DNA of 64,000 bases, taken from positions 1 to 64,000 of the forward strand of contig NZ_RHJI01000015.1 of assembly GCF_004211955.1 (NCBI RefSeq), in the 5' to 3' direction. The position numbers and the translations under genes are program-made. This DNA is from Escherichia sp. E1V33. Its GTDB lineage: Bacteria > Pseudomonadota > Gammaproteobacteria > Enterobacterales > Enterobacteriaceae. The notes under the pieces are model-generated. The model saw nothing but the letters and a program-made list of their open reading frames with translations, was not told where the DNA came from and ran no database searches. Of the stretch, positions 41,906-52,654 are shown one piece after another (the stretch's first letter is position 1; the number at the start of each line of letters is the position of its first letter).

Positions 41906-43255
41906 TTACCAGCTCACTTTCGCCTCAAATCCACCTTGTTTTGCATTCCCAAACTCAACATTCATGCCATGCAGCTTGGCGATTTGCCGGACAATCGACA
42001 GCCCAAGCCCGCTACCGGTGGCGGTTTGTCCTGGCGGGCGGTAGAAACGTTCACCGATTCGTTCCAGCGCCTCCGGCGTTACACCGGGACCGTTGTCTCT
42101 TACGGTGAAATTATCTGCATTCAGGGTGACGTCCACCACGCTGCCTTGTGGACTGTAGCGTACGGCGTTATCCAGCAGATTTCGTACCAGCAGACTTAAC
42201 AATAGTGGTTGTCCTGTGCGTTTGATGCCGTGTGCGTTGAGCGTCAGCCGTACGTCAATTTTTGCCTGCTGCGCCGTATGGTAAATATCCATCACTGACG
42301 ATTGCAGAAGATCTTCAAGCGGAATCTCCGCCACATCCTGAAGATTATCCAACGAGTCCAGTCGTGACAGGGTGAGCAACTGATCAACCAGGCGTGTGGC
42401 GCGATCGATCCCCGAATGTAATTGCATCAGTGCTTTTTTTCGTGCCTGTGGATCATCGTCAGAAAGCTGCGCGACTTCGGTTTGTACTTTCAACGCTGTT
42501 AACGGGCTACGCAATTCGTGGGCCGCGTCGGAAGTAAAACGGCGCTCACGGACCATCATCGCATGTGTGCGGGCGAACAGTTGATTCAACGACTCGACCA
42601 GTGGACGTACTTCGCTAGGTACGCCAGTAGCGTTAAGAGGTTTTTCCGAGTCAGGGTCACGCATACGTAGCGCCAGCGCCAGTTTGTTCAGCGGCGCGAG
42701 TTCACGCCCCAGTAGTACCATCATGATGATTAACATAATGGGCAGGGCGATAAGCCACGGGATCAGTTGTCCGATGACAATTGCCAGCGCCATGTCCTCG
42801 CGGTATTCCCACTCCTGACCCACTACAATGCGGTATTTCTCATCAGGAGATGTCATCCAGACAAAACGCCAGGGATCATCTTCATTTACCAGTTGACCGT
42901 TAGTAAATCCTTCACGTTGATAGCTGTAGGGAATATCTTTTCCGTTATCGCCATCATTGAGCACCATTTTGCCGTCGTGGGTAAAGATGGCAAAGGTCAA
43001 TGCGTCGTCATCCACATGACCGTGTTTGAATTTATTTGGCGTCCGTGCCATGCGATCCGCAGCGTTAATCTCGTTGAGATCGAGCGTGCTTAACCGTTTG
43101 GCAAATAGCATCAGTTGGGTATCGAACAGTTCATCGACGTTATCCGTAGTTTGTTTCCAGGCGACAAAGCTGGAAAGCAACCAGGTCACCGAGGCCAGAA
43201 TCAAAAAGATCAGCGTCAGCCTGACTCGCAGGCTAAGGCGTTGGGTAAATTTCAT
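41906..43255 (-). CDS. qseC: Sensor histidine kinase QseC
   Basis: 449-aa membrane kinase reported to sense AI-3 and catecholamines and to phosphorylate QseB. Two transmembrane helices (~12-34 and ~160-182) flank a periplasmic sensor domain. A HAMP segment follows, then [12 protein letters not shown] with the phospho-acceptor His246, an N box ([10 protein letters not shown]) and G boxes ([15 protein letters not shown]). It overlaps qseB by 4 nt. Confidence 0.97.
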   Translation of the reverse strand: MKFTQRLSLRVRLTLIFLILASVTWLLSSFVAWKQTTDNVDELFDTQLMLFAKRLSTLDLNEINAADRMARTPNKFKHGHVDDDALTFAIFTHDGKMVLNDGDNGKDIPYSYQREGFTNGQLVNEDDPWRFVWMTSPDEKYRIVVGQEWEYREDMALAIVIGQLIPWLIALPIMLIIMMVLLGRELAPLNKLALALRMRDPDSEKPLNATGVPSEVRPLVESLNQLFARTHAMMVRERRFTSDAAHELRSPLTALKVQTEVAQLSDDDPQARKKALMQLHSGIDRATRLVDQLLTLSRLDSLDNLQDVAEIPLEDLLQSSVMDIYHTAQQAKIDVRLTLNAHGIKRTGQPLLLSLLVRNLLDNAVRYSPQGSVVDVTLNADNFTVRDNGPGVTPEALERIGERFYRPPGQTATGSGLGLSIVRQIAKLHGMNVEFGNAKQGGFEAKVSW

Positions 43256-43911
43256 TTCTCACCTAATGTGTAGCCTATACCGTGAACAGTACGAATAAAG
43301 TCACTGCCAAGTTTGCGCCGCAGGTGATGTACATGCACTTCGACGGCATTGCTGGTGACCTCTTCGTCCCAGGTATACAGTTTTTCTTCAATTAGTTTGC
43401 GCGGCAGTACCCGACCGACGTTGCGCATCAGTAGTTCCAGCAGGGCAAACTCTTTTGGCTTTAACGTTAAGGATTCACCTGCCAGGGTGGCGATCCGTTT
43501 GCCGGGGTCGAGCATTACGTTACCGTGATGCAACTCATTACTGGCTTGCCCGTTGCTTCGACGCATTAGTGCTTCCAGCCTCGCGGCCACTTCTATCAAC
43601 GCAAAAGGTTTGCACAGATAATCGTCGGCCCCCAGGCGCAAACCTTCCACGCGTTCGGCCAGAGCATCGCGCGCAGTCAGGATCAGTACTGGCTCACGCT
43701 GACCTTTACCCCGCCACTCACGTAAAATATCGCGACCATCCATTCCCGGTAAGGTGAGATCAAGGATCACCGCGTCATAAGGCGCGCTATAAAGCGCCTC
43801 TTTTCCCTGACGACCTTCCGTAAACCAGTCGACGCTAAAACCCATCTTACTCAGACCTGTTTTGATGCCATCGCCAATCAGCATGTCATCTTCTATCAGT
43901 AAAATTCGCAT
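43252..43911 (-). CDS. qseB: Response regulator QseB
   Basis: 219-aa OmpR/PhoB-type regulator. The receiver domain has the acidic pair EDD (~7-9), phospho-acceptor Asp51 ([11 protein letters not shown]) and Lys in CKPF. The C-terminal winged helix ends VHHLRRKLG. It controls flagellar and other genes and its own operon. It is divergent from ygiW with a 151-bp gap that contains a direct repeat fitting this regulator class. Confidence 0.97.
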   Translation of the reverse strand: MRILLIEDDMLIGDGIKTGLSKMGFSVDWFTEGRQGKEALYSAPYDAVILDLTLPGMDGRDILREWRGKGQREPVLILTARDALAERVEGLRLGADDYLCKPFALIEVAARLEALMRRSNGQASNELHHGNVMLDPGKRIATLAGESLTLKPKEFALLELLMRNVGRVLPRKLIEEKLYTWDEEVTSNAVEVHVHHLRRKLGSDFIRTVHGIGYTLGEK

Positions 43912-43996
43912 CTTTTCATCCCTGCGATAACTGTATTTGTTGCAAGTAAACCGTGTTGTAACGTGCTCTGTACAGCCCTAAATTTTCTTTTTTTTC

Positions 43997-44013
43997 CTTA
44001 AGAAGTTGTTAAG
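43997..44013 (+). promoter_or_regulatory. PmrA/QseB-type direct repeat
   Basis: CTTAAG and GTTAAG hexamers separated by 5 bp (11-bp period) resemble the PmrA box (YTTAAK-N5-YTTAAK) shared by the PmrA/QseB regulator group. They sit between qseB and ygiW, about 50 bp before ygiW. Regulator identity is inferred. Confidence 0.5.
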
Positions 44014-44062
44014 GACTATCTTGTTTAATACTCGGAAACAGACATTAAAGGGAGTAACAAAC

Positions 44063-44455
44063 ATGAAAAAATTCGCAGCAGCAATTGCAGTAATGGCACT
44101 GTGCAGCGCACCGGTTATGGCAGCAGAGCAGGGTGGTTTTTCTGGCCCATCGGCAACGCAAAGTCAGACCGGAGGATTCCAGGGGCCGAACGGCAGCGTA
44201 ACTAACGTAGAAAACGCGAAATCTCTGCGTGACGACACCTGGGTAACTCTGCGTGGCAATATCGTTGAGCGCATCTCCGACGATCTGTACCTGTTCAAAG
44301 ATGCCAGCGGCACCATCAATGTCGATATCGACCACAAACGCTGGAACGGTGTGACAGTGACGCCGAAAGATACGGTTGAGATTCAGGGCGAAGTGGATAA
44401 AGACTGGAACTCTGTTGAAATTGACGTCAAACAGATCCGCAAAGTAAACCCGTAA
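44063..44455 (+). CDS. ygiW: Periplasmic stress OB-fold protein YgiW
   Basis: 130-aa BOF (bacterial OB-fold) protein with a 20-residue Sec signal (ends PVMA). The OB-fold domain (~50-130) carries TWVTLRGNI and VEIQGEVDKDW. It is induced by peroxide, cadmium and QseBC-linked signals in E. coli. The start MKKFAAAIA follows a GGGAG site. An upstream in-frame ATG would place codons before the signal peptide and is rejected. Confidence 0.95.
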   Translation: MKKFAAAIAVMALCSAPVMAAEQGGFSGPSATQSQTGGFQGPNGSVTNVENAKSLRDDTWVTLRGNIVERISDDLYLFKDASGTINVDIDHKRWNGVTVTPKDTVEIQGEVDKDWNSVEIDVKQIRKVNP

Positions 44456-44506
44456 CTGTACCGCTCCCGGGACGCGTTCCCGGGAATAATTTCGCAGGGA
44501 GGCAAA

Positions 44507-44989
44507 ATGACAAACCTGACACTGGATGTAAACATTATCGATTTCCCATCAATCCCTGTGGCAATGTTGCCACATCGCTGTAGCCCTGAATTGCTCAACT
44601 ACAGCGTGGCAAAATTTATCATGTGGCGCAAAGAGACGGGGCTTTCTCCTGTTAACCAAAGCCAGACTTTTGGTGTCGCCTGGGACGATCCTGCCACCAC
44701 CGCGCCAGATGCGTTTCGCTTCGATATCTGCGGCAGCGTTAACGAACCGATTCCGGAGAATCGTTATGGCGTGAGTAATGGTGAACTTATCTCGGGACGT
44801 TATGCCGTAGCCCGCCATGTTGGCGACCTGGATAACATATCTCACACCATCTGGACCATCATTCGCAGCTGGCTTCCTGAAAGCGGCGAGAAAATGCGTA
44901 AAGCACCAATTCTGTTTCATTACACCAACCTGGGCGAGGGGATGGCAGAGCAGCAATTGAAAACGGATGTTTATGTGCCGCTAATGTGA
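44507..44989 (+). CDS. ygiV: GyrI-like/effector-binding regulator YgiV
   Basis: 160-aa GyrI-like small-molecule-binding domain protein without a DNA-binding HTH. E. coli YgiV has been described as a repressor of mcbR and a biofilm regulator. It starts MTNLTLDVNI and ends TDVYVPLM, so it is complete. A hairpin (CTCCCGGGA...TCCCGGGA) separates it from ygiW. The next sequence, ygiS remnant DNA, begins right after the stop. Confidence 0.92.
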   Translation: MTNLTLDVNIIDFPSIPVAMLPHRCSPELLNYSVAKFIMWRKETGLSPVNQSQTFGVAWDDPATTAPDAFRFDICGSVNEPIPENRYGVSNGELISGRYAVARHVGDLDNISHTIWTIIRSWLPESGEKMRKAPILFHYTNLGEGMAEQQLKTDVYVPLM

Positions 44990-44994
44990 AGGGG

Positions 44995-45438
44995 AGCTTT
45001 TCCGGAGTCTCCGCTCGCTTCGCAACAAGTCTTTCGTTACAACAATCATAGCGATCCAGGCACGCTCGACCTGCAAAAGGATGAGGAGAATACTGCCGCG
45101 CAGATTGTGCTGGATCTGTTTGAAGGTCTGGTATGGATGGACGGCGAAGGCAAAGTGCAACCCGCTCAGGCCGAGTCCTGGGAAGTGAAGAGAACGTCGG
45201 TCACTGGAAAAACGCGCAGTATGACGCGTTATTGAATCAGGCCGCGCAAACCACCGATGCGGGGAAACGTAATGCGCTGTATCAACAGGCCGAGGCTATT
45301 ATCAACCAGAAGGCTCCGCTCATTCCCATTTACTATCAACCGCTGATCAAACTGCTTAAACCCTACGTTGGCGGTTTCCCGCTGCACAATCCTCAGGATT
45401 ATGTCTACAGCAAAGAGCTGTATATCAAGGCACATTGA
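44995..45438 (+). pseudogene. ygiS: ygiS remnant (peptide-binding protein), two deletions
   Basis: Two blocks match YgiS, a periplasmic oligopeptide-binding (SBP family 5) protein linked to deoxycholate sensitivity. The N-terminal block (~45010-45186: QQVFRYNNHSDPGTL...GLVWMDGEGKVQPAQAE) lacks the signal peptide and start. The C-terminal block (45187-45435: ENVGHWKNAQYDALL...YSKELYIKAH) follows in a different frame. About 370 internal codons are missing at a junction near 45187, so no functional product is possible. The 5' truncation coincides with loss of mqsRA, which in K-12 lies between ygiV and ygiS. Confidence 0.92.
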
Positions 45439-45575
45439 TGCCTTTATCGCCGTCGGAGCACGTCCGGCGGCGCTAATGACGCTGATCTCCTGTGACTCGA
45501 CGCGGCAGATAATGTAGTATCTCCAGCAATATTGCCCCTTTGAAGGCTGGCGAATAAGTTGAGGAATCAGAATTA

Positions 45576-47825
45576 ATGAGCGATATGGCAGAGCGCCTTG
45601 CGCTGCATGAGTTTACGGAGAACGCCTACTTAAACTACTCCATGTACGTGATCATGGACCGTGCGTTGCCGTTTATTGGTGATGGTCTGAAACCCGTTCA
45701 ACGCCGCATTGTGTATGCGATGTCAGAACTGGGCCTGAATGCTACCGCCAAATTTAAAAAGTCGGCTCGTACCGTCGGTGACGTACTGGGTAAATACCAT
45801 CCGCATGGCGACAGCGCCTGCTATGAAGCGATGGTGCTGATGGCGCAGCCATTCTCTTATCGTTATCCGCTGGTGGACGGGCAAGGGAACTGGGGGGCGC
45901 CTGACGATCCGAAATCGTTCGCGGCAATGCGTTACACCGAATCCCGCCTGTCGAAATATTCCGAGCTTTTATTAAGTGAACTGGGGCAAGGAACGGCGGA
46001 TTGGGTGCCAAACTTCGACGGTACGTTGCAAGAGCCGAAAATGCTCCCCGCCCGCTTGCCGAATATTTTACTTAACGGCACCACTGGCATTGCCGTCGGC
46101 ATGGCGACGGATATTCCGCCGCACAACTTGCGTGAAGTCGCGCAGGCGGCAATCGCTTTAATTGAGCAGCCCAATACCACGCTCGACCAGTTACTGGATA
46201 TCGTGCAGGGGCCGGACTACCCGACCGAAGCGGAAATCATTACCTCCCGCGCCGAGATCCGCAAAATATATGAAAACGGTCGCGGTTCTGTGCGTATGCG
46301 CGCGGTGTGGAAGAAAGAAGATGGCGCAGTGGTTATCAGCGCACTACCGCATCAGGTTTCTGGCGCGCGTGTACTGGAGCAGATTGCTGCGCAAATGCGC
46401 AACAAGAAGCTGCCGATGGTTGACGATCTGCGCGATGAATCTGACCACGAGAACCCGACCCGTCTGGTGATCGTGCCGCGTTCCAACCGCGTGGATATGG
46501 AGCAGGTGATGAATCACCTCTTCGCGACCACCGATCTGGAAAAGAGCTATCGTATTAACCTCAATATGATCGGTCTGGATGGGCGTCCGGCGGTGAAAAA
46601 CCTGCGGGAAATCCTCTCCGAATGGCTGGTGTTCCGTCGTGATACCGTACGCCGCCGTCTGAACTATCGTCTGGAGAAAGTCCTCAAGCGCCTGCATATC
46701 CTGGAAGGTTTGCTGGTGGCGTTTCTCAACATCGACGAAGTGATTGAGATCATTCGTAATGAAGATGAACCGAAACCGGCGCTGATGTCGCGCTTTGGCA
46801 TTACGGAAACTCAGGCGGAAGCGATCCTCGAACTGAAACTGCGTCACCTCGCCAAACTGGAAGAGATGAAGATTCGCGGTGAGCAGAACGAGCTGGAAAA
46901 AGAGCGTGATCAGTTGCAGGGCATTCTGGCTTCCGAGCGCAAAATGAATAACCTGCTGAAGAAAGAGCTACAGGCCGACGCCCAAGCGTATGGCGACGAT
47001 CGCCGTTCGCCGCTGCAGGAACGCGAAGAAGCGAAAGCGATGAGCGAGCACGACATGCTGCCGTCTGAGCCGGTTACCATTGTGTTGTCGCAGATGGGCT
47101 GGGTACGCAGCGCTAAAGGTCATGATATCGATGCACCAGGTCTGAACTACAAAGCGGGCGATAGCTTTAAAGCCGCAGTGAAAGGCAAGAGCAACCAGCC
47201 TGTGGTGTTTGTTGACTCTACCGGACGCAGCTACGCCATCGACCCCATTACGCTGCCCTCAGCGCGTGGTCAGGGCGAACCGCTCACCGGTAAACTGACG
47301 TTGCCGCCAGGCGCTACCGTTGATCACATGCTAATGGAAAGCGACGATCAGAAACTGTTGATGGCTTCCGATGCAGGTTATGGATTCGTCTGTACCTTTA
47401 ACGATCTGGTGGCGCGTAACCGTGCAGGTAAGGCTCTGATTACGCTGCCAGAAAACGCGCATGTTATGCCGCCAGTGGTGATTCAGGATCCTTCCGATAT
47501 GTTGCTGGCGATTACTCTGGCTGGACGTATGCTGATGTTCCCGGTCAGTGAACTTCCGCAACTGTCGAAGGGTAAAGGTAACAAGATCATTAACATCCCG
47601 TCGGCAGAAGCCGCTCGTGGCGAGGATGGTCTTGCACATCTGTATGTCCTGCCCCCACAAAGTACGCTGACGATTCATGTCGGGAAACGCAAAATCAAAC
47701 TGCGGCCGGAAGAGTTGCTGAAAGTGACGGGTGAGCGTGGCCGTCGCGGCACATTGATGCGCGGTTTACAGCGTATCGACCGTGTCGAGATTGATGCTCC
47801 GCGACGAGCTGACAGCGAAGAGTAA
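45576..47825 (+). CDS. parC: Topoisomerase IV subunit A
   Basis: 749-aa DNA-cleaving subunit of topoisomerase IV, with the active-site Tyr120 in AAMRYTES. The quinolone-determining region reads [11 protein letters not shown], with Ser80 and Glu84 wild type. Residue 57 is Thr where I remember Ser in K-12. The C-terminal beta-pinwheel domain is complete. The tail ends PRRADSEE, apparently three residues shorter than K-12 (752 aa), an in-frame difference unlikely to matter. Confidence 0.98.
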   Translation: MSDMAERLALHEFTENAYLNYSMYVIMDRALPFIGDGLKPVQRRIVYAMSELGLNATAKFKKSARTVGDVLGKYHPHGDSACYEAMVLMAQPFSYRYPLVDGQGNWGAPDDPKSFAAMRYTESRLSKYSELLLSELGQGTADWVPNFDGTLQEPKMLPARLPNILLNGTTGIAVGMATDIPPHNLREVAQAAIALIEQPNTTLDQLLDIVQGPDYPTEAEIITSRAEIRKIYENGRGSVRMRAVWKKEDGAVVISALPHQVSGARVLEQIAAQMRNKKLPMVDDLRDESDHENPTRLVIVPRSNRVDMEQVMNHLFATTDLEKSYRINLNMIGLDGRPAVKNLREILSEWLVFRRDTVRRRLNYRLEKVLKRLHILEGLLVAFLNIDEVIEIIRNEDEPKPALMSRFGITETQAEAILELKLRHLAKLEEMKIRGEQNELEKERDQLQGILASERKMNNLLKKELQADAQAYGDDRRSPLQEREEAKAMSEHDMLPSEPVTIVLSQMGWVRSAKGHDIDAPGLNYKAGDSFKAAVKGKSNQPVVFVDSTGRSYAIDPITLPSARGQGEPLTGKLTLPPGATVDHMLMESDDQKLLMASDAGYGFVCTFNDLVARNRAGKALITLPENAHVMPPVVIQDPSDMLLAITLAGRMLMFPVSELPQLSKGKGNKIINIPSAEAARGEDGLAHLYVLPPQSTLTIHVGKRKIKLRPEELLKVTGERGRRGTLMRGLQRIDRVEIDAPRRADSEE

Positions 47826-48059
47826 AATGCAGGAGAGGGTCGTACCTTCTCCTGCCAGTAAGGTAAGCCGGATGAAACGTTGAAGTCGTCATCCGGTGCC
47901 GCATTTAGTTCGTGTAAACAATAAAAATTCCCTTGAAACCGTTGTTTATTCATGCGTTGCGATTAACAATACGCTTTTCCGGAGAGCGGCTTTTAACAAT
48001 GCCCTAACCTGATTTCAGGTGACGTACAATGCCAGTCTCTCAGACCTTCAGAGGGTGTT

Positions 48060-48797
48060 ATGCTATATATCTTTCGTCTTATTATTACCGTTATTTACAG
48101 CATCTTAGTCTGTGTATTCGGCTCCATTTACTGCCTTTTCAGCCCGCGTAATCCGAAGCATGTGGCCACCTTCGGGCATATGTTTGGTCGTCTTGCGCCG
48201 CTGTACGGCCTGAAGGTCGAATGTCGCAAACCTGCTGATGCTGAAAGCTATGGTAATGCTATCTATATTGCTAACCATCAGAACAACTATGACATGGTGA
48301 CGGCATCAAACATCGTGCAGCCGCCGACAGTCACTGTGGGTAAAAAGAGTTTGCTGTGGATCCCCTTCTTTGGGCAGTTGTACTGGTTAACCGGTAACTT
48401 ATTGATCGACAGAAACAACCGTACTAAGGCACACGGCACCATCGCGGAAGTGGTGAATCACTTCAAAAAACGCCGAATTTCTATCTGGATGTTCCCGGAA
48501 GGTACGCGTAGCCGTGGTCGCGGTCTGTTGCCATTTAAAACGGGGGCTTTTCATGCGGCAATTGCGGCAGGTGTGCCGATTATTCCCGTGTGTGTTTCCA
48601 CAACTTCGAATAAGATTAATCTTAATCGGCTGCACAACGGTCTGGTTATCGTAGAGATGCTGCCGCCAATTGATGTTAGCCAGTATGGCAAAGATCAAGT
48701 TCGTGAGTTGGCTGCCCATTGTCGTTCGATCATGGAACAAAAAATCGCAGAACTCGATAAAGAAGTCGCAGAGCGCGAAGCTGCCGGAAAAGTTTAA
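48060..48797 (+). CDS. plsC: 1-acyl-sn-glycerol-3-phosphate acyltransferase
   Basis: 245-aa inner membrane acyltransferase that makes phosphatidate from lysophosphatidate, the step after PlsY/PlsB. It has an N-terminal hydrophobic segment (~1-25), the catalytic NHQNNYD (H-x4-D, ~72-78), and FPEGTRSRGRG (~144-154) for glycerol-phosphate binding. Full length. Confidence 0.97.
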   Translation: MLYIFRLIITVIYSILVCVFGSIYCLFSPRNPKHVATFGHMFGRLAPLYGLKVECRKPADAESYGNAIYIANHQNNYDMVTASNIVQPPTVTVGKKSLLWIPFFGQLYWLTGNLLIDRNNRTKAHGTIAEVVNHFKKRRISIWMFPEGTRSRGRGLLPFKTGAFHAAIAAGVPIIPVCVSTTSNKINLNRLHNGLVIVEMLPPIDVSQYGKDQVRELAAHCRSIMEQKIAELDKEVAEREAAGKV

Positions 48798-48871
48798 GTC
48801 GGCAATCTGGATTTTTTGCGGGAACGTTTTCCTGCACAGTTTTACTTTAGCCAGTTTTACATGGAGCAAAT

Positions 48872-50284
48872 ATGTCACTCAGTCGGCGTCAGTTCATTCA
48901 GGCATCGGGGATCGCACTGTGTGCAGGCGCTGTCCCCCTGAAGGCAAGCGCAGCCGGGCAACAGCAACCGTTACCCGTTCCGCCGCTGCTTGAATCTCGC
49001 CGTGGGCAACCGCTGTTTATGACAGTACAGCGCGCGCACTGGTCATTTACGCCAGGGACGCGTGCGCCAGTCTGGGGGATCAATGGTCGTTACCTTGGGC
49101 CGACAATCCGTGTCTGGAAGGGCGACGATGTTAAGCTGATCTACAGCAACCGCCTGACAGAAAATGTCTCAATGACGGTGGCCGGGCTACAGGTGCCTGG
49201 TCCGCTGATGGGCGGCCCGGCGCGCATGATGTCGCCAAACGCTGACTGGGCGCCCGTGTTGCCAATTCGCCAGAATGCCGCGACCTTGTGGTATCACGCT
49301 AATACGCCGAACCGCACGGCTCAACAAGTCTATAACGGCCTTGCCGGGATGTGGCTGGTGGAAGATGAAGTCAGCAAGTCTCTGCCCATTCCTAACCATT
49401 ATGGTGTCGATGATTTTCCGGTCATTATCCAGGATAAACGGCTGGATAACTTTGGTACGCCAGAATATAACGAACCGGGAAGCGGCGGCTTTGTTGGTGA
49501 TACGCTGCTGGTTAACGGTGTACAAAGCCCGTACGTTGAAGTTTCGCGTGGCTGGGTGCGCCTGCGTTTATTGAATGCGTCCAACTCCCGTCGTTATCAA
49601 TTGCAGATGAGCGACGGACGTCCATTGCATGTAATTTCAGGCGATCAGGGATTCCTGCCTGCGCCAGTGTCGGTAAAACAACTTTCCCTGGCGCCGGGCG
49701 AGCGTCGTGAGATTCTGGTGGATATGAGCAATGGTGATGAAGTGTCCATCACCTGTGGTGAAGCGGCGAGTATTGTTGATCGTATTCGTGGCTTCTTTGA
49801 GCCATCCAGCATTCTGGTTTCCACACTGGTGCTAACGCTGCGCCCGACCGGGCTGCTGCCGCTGGTCACTGACAGCCTGCCGATGCGCCTGTTGCCGACT
49901 GAAATTATGGCCGGTTCGCCGATTCGCAGTCGCGATATCAGTCTGGGTGATGATCCGGGTATCAATGGGCAACTGTGGGACGTCAACCGTATTGATGTCA
50001 CCGCGCAGCAAGGAACGTGGGAGCGCTGGACCGTACGCGCGGACGAGCCGCAAGCGTTCCATATTGAAGGTGTGATGTTCCAGATCCGTAACGTGAATGG
50101 TGCGATGCCGTTCCCGGAAGACAGAGGCTGGAAAGATACCGTTTGGGTTGATGGACAAGTTGAGTTGCTTGTCTATTTCGGCCAGCCTTCCTGGGCGCAC
50201 TTCCCGTTCTACTTTAATAGCCAGACGCTGGAAATGGCCGATCGCGGCTCGATAGGGCAGCTGCTGGTCAATCCGATACCGTAA
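48872..50284 (+). CDS. ftsP: Division stabiliser FtsP (SufI)
   Basis: 470-aa periplasmic protein exported folded by Tat. SLSRRQFIQASG (~2-13) is the twin-arginine signal. It has three cupredoxin domains of the multicopper oxidase superfamily, but the copper-binding His pairs are not preserved, consistent with a structural role in protecting the divisome under stress. It is probably in an operon with plsC (75 bp apart). A strong hairpin follows the stop. Confidence 0.96.
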   Translation: MSLSRRQFIQASGIALCAGAVPLKASAAGQQQPLPVPPLLESRRGQPLFMTVQRAHWSFTPGTRAPVWGINGRYLGPTIRVWKGDDVKLIYSNRLTENVSMTVAGLQVPGPLMGGPARMMSPNADWAPVLPIRQNAATLWYHANTPNRTAQQVYNGLAGMWLVEDEVSKSLPIPNHYGVDDFPVIIQDKRLDNFGTPEYNEPGSGGFVGDTLLVNGVQSPYVEVSRGWVRLRLLNASNSRRYQLQMSDGRPLHVISGDQGFLPAPVSVKQLSLAPGERREILVDMSNGDEVSITCGEAASIVDRIRGFFEPSSILVSTLVLTLRPTGLLPLVTDSLPMRLLPTEIMAGSPIRSRDISLGDDPGINGQLWDVNRIDVTAQQGTWERWTVRADEPQAFHIEGVMFQIRNVNGAMPFPEDRGWKDTVWVDGQVELLVYFGQPSWAHFPFYFNSQTLEMADRGSIGQLLVNPIP

Positions 50285-50288
50285 TCGG

Positions 50289-50314
50289 CATACTCGCCCG
50301 AGAGGGCGAGTATG
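50289..50314 (+). terminator. Hairpin after ftsP
   Basis: CATACTCGCCC and GGGCGAGTATG form a perfect 11-bp stem around GAGA, but only a weak T-rich tail (ACTTTTCG) follows. Confidence 0.7.
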
Positions 50315-50393
50315 GAATACTTTTCGATTTCTCTTTCGTTCCGGCTTATAATCCCCGGCCTTTGATTATTTTTTTATCATTTCTGGAAGCAAA

Positions 50394-52613
50394 ATGAGCT
50401 CTATCTCCCTGATCCAACCGGATCGCGACCTGTTCTCCTGGCCGCAGTACTGGGCCGCCTGTTTTGGACCGGCACCGTTTTTGCCGATGTCTCGTGAAGA
50501 GATGGATCAACTTGGCTGGGATAGCTGCGACATCATTTTGGTTACTGGCGACGCGTATGTCGATCACCCAAGCTTCGGGATGGCGATTTGCGGTCGTATG
50601 CTGGAAGCGCAGGGCTTTCGCGTCGGGATCATCGCCCAGCCGGACTGGAGCAGCAAAGACGACTTTATGCGTCTGGGTAAACCGAATCTGTTTTTCGGCG
50701 TTACCGCAGGCAACATGGATTCGATGATCAACCGTTACACTGCCGATCGCCGTTTACGTCATGACGATGCCTACACGCCGGATAACGTCGCGGGTAAGCG
50801 TCCGGATCGCGCCACACTGGTCTATACCCAGCGTTGTAAAGAGGCGTGGAAAGATGTGCCGGTGATCCTCGGCGGTATTGAGGCCAGTCTGCGCCGTACC
50901 GCACATTATGATTACTGGTCTGATACCGTGCGCCGTTCGGTGCTGGTGGATTCCAAGGCCGACATGCTGATGTTCGGTAACGGTGAGCGTCCGCTGGTGG
51001 AAGTGGCGCATCGTCTGGCGATGGGCGAGCCGATTAGTGAAATCCGCGATGTGCGTAATACTGCGATTATCGTGAAAGAAGCGCTGCCTGGCTGGAGCGG
51101 CGTGGATTCCACCCGTCTCGATACCCCAGGGAAAATAGACCCGATCCCGCACCCGTATGGTGAAGACCTGCCGTGCGCTGATAACAAACCGGTGGCACCG
51201 AAAAAACAAGAAGCCAAAGCCGTTACCGTGCAGCCGCCGCGCCCGAAACCGTGGGAAAAAACCTACGTGTTGTTGCCTTCATTCGAGAAAGTGAAAAGCG
51301 ACAAAGTACTGTACGCTCATGCTTCGCGTATTCTGCACCACGAAACTAACCCAGGCTGCGCCCGTGCGTTGATGCAAAAACACGGCGACCGCTATGTGTG
51401 GATCAACCCACCTGCAATACCGCTTTCTACCGAAGAGATGGATAGCGTCTTTGCGCTGCCGTACAAACGTGTCCCGCATCCGGCCTATGGTAATGCCCGT
51501 ATTCCGGCTTACGAAATGATCCGTTTCTCGGTCAACATTATGCGTGGCTGCTTTGGCGGCTGCTCTTTCTGTTCTATCACCGAGCACGAAGGGCGCATTA
51601 TTCAGAGCCGTTCGGAAGATTCGATCATTAATGAGATCGAAGCGATCCGCGACACTGTTCCTGGTTTTACGGGCGTGATTTCCGATCTCGGTGGGCCAAC
51701 TGCCAACATGTATATGTTGCGCTGCAAATCGCCACGCGCCGAGCAGACCTGCCGCCGTTTATCATGCGTTTATCCGGATATTTGTCCGCATATGGATACG
51801 AATCACGAACCGACGATCAATCTCTATCGCCGTGCTCGGGATCTCAAAGGCATCAAGAAGATCCTGATCGCCTCTGGTGTGCGGTACGACATCGCCGTGG
51901 AAGATCCTCGCTATATCAAAGAGCTGGCAACCCATCACGTCGGTGGTTATCTGAAGATTGCCCCGGAACATACCGAAGAAGGGCCGCTGTCGAAGATGAT
52001 GAAGCCGGGCATGGGCAGCTATGACCGCTTTAAAGAGTTGTTCGACACCTACTCGAAACAGGCAGGTAAAGAGCAGTATCTGATCCCGTATTTCATCTCT
52101 GCGCACCCCGGTACGCGTGATGAAGACATGGTTAACCTGGCGCTGTGGCTGAAAAAGCATCGCTTCCGTCTTGACCAGGTACAGAACTTCTACCCGTCGC
52201 CGTTGGCTAACTCAACAACCATGTATTACACCGGCAAAAACCCGCTGGCGAAGATTGGTTACAAGAGTGAAGATGTCTTCGTACCGAAGGGCGACAAACA
52301 GCGTCGTTTGCATAAAGCGTTGTTGCGTTACCACGATCCGGCAAACTGGCCGTTAATCCGTCAGGCACTGGAAGCAATGGGTAAAAAGCATCTGATTGGC
52401 AGTCGTCGTGATTGCTTAGTGCCTGCGCCAACCATTGAAGAGATGCGTGAAGCACGTCGTCAGAACCGCAATACCCGTCCGGCGTTGACCAAACATACGC
52501 CGATGGCGACCCAGCGTCAGACGCCAGCCGCCGCAAAGAAAGCGCCAACTGCGCAACCTCGCCCGGTGAATGCTGGTGCGAAGAAACGGCCTAAAGCGGC
52601 TGTTGGACGTTAA
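50394..52613 (+). CDS. ygiQ: Radical SAM protein YgiQ
   Basis: 739-aa UPF0313 radical SAM enzyme. The N-terminal B12-binding-like region precedes the [4Fe-4S] motif CFGGCSFC (C-x3-C-x2-C, ~384-391). C-terminal residues ~700-739 are a basic, Ala/Pro/Lys-rich tail. Substrate unknown. The frame is fully open here, whereas I recall the K-12 gene once being annotated in two pieces. A strong terminator follows. Confidence 0.94.
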   Translation: MSSISLIQPDRDLFSWPQYWAACFGPAPFLPMSREEMDQLGWDSCDIILVTGDAYVDHPSFGMAICGRMLEAQGFRVGIIAQPDWSSKDDFMRLGKPNLFFGVTAGNMDSMINRYTADRRLRHDDAYTPDNVAGKRPDRATLVYTQRCKEAWKDVPVILGGIEASLRRTAHYDYWSDTVRRSVLVDSKADMLMFGNGERPLVEVAHRLAMGEPISEIRDVRNTAIIVKEALPGWSGVDSTRLDTPGKIDPIPHPYGEDLPCADNKPVAPKKQEAKAVTVQPPRPKPWEKTYVLLPSFEKVKSDKVLYAHASRILHHETNPGCARALMQKHGDRYVWINPPAIPLSTEEMDSVFALPYKRVPHPAYGNARIPAYEMIRFSVNIMRGCFGGCSFCSITEHEGRIIQSRSEDSIINEIEAIRDTVPGFTGVISDLGGPTANMYMLRCKSPRAEQTCRRLSCVYPDICPHMDTNHEPTINLYRRARDLKGIKKILIASGVRYDIAVEDPRYIKELATHHVGGYLKIAPEHTEEGPLSKMMKPGMGSYDRFKELFDTYSKQAGKEQYLIPYFISAHPGTRDEDMVNLALWLKKHRFRLDQVQNFYPSPLANSTTMYYTGKNPLAKIGYKSEDVFVPKGDKQRRLHKALLRYHDPANWPLIRQALEAMGKKHLIGSRRDCLVPAPTIEEMREARRQNRNTRPALTKHTPMATQRQTPAAAKKAPTAQPRPVNAGAKKRPKAAVGR

Positions 52614-52617
52614 AAAA

Positions 52618-52652
52618 TATCCCCGGTAACAGAACGCTGCCGGGGATTTTTT
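52618..52652 (+). terminator. Terminator after ygiQ
   Basis: ATCCCCGG and CCGGGGAT pair around a 13-nt loop, followed by seven T. The A-run on the other side could also end yqhH transcription. Confidence 0.9.
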
Positions 52653-52654
52653 TA

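Noticed and set aside
45133-45438. A 101-aa standalone gene between ygiV and parC
   Set aside because: Its first ~18 codons are an out-of-frame reading of the YgiS N-terminal fragment. The rest is the C-terminal end of YgiS. It is deletion debris, not a new gene.
47826-48059. Possible small gene between parC and plsC
   Set aside because: Short frames here lack ribosome sites. The gap holds an imperfect CCGGATGA.../TCATCCGG inverted repeat after parC and the plsC promoter region, and nothing more is supportable.
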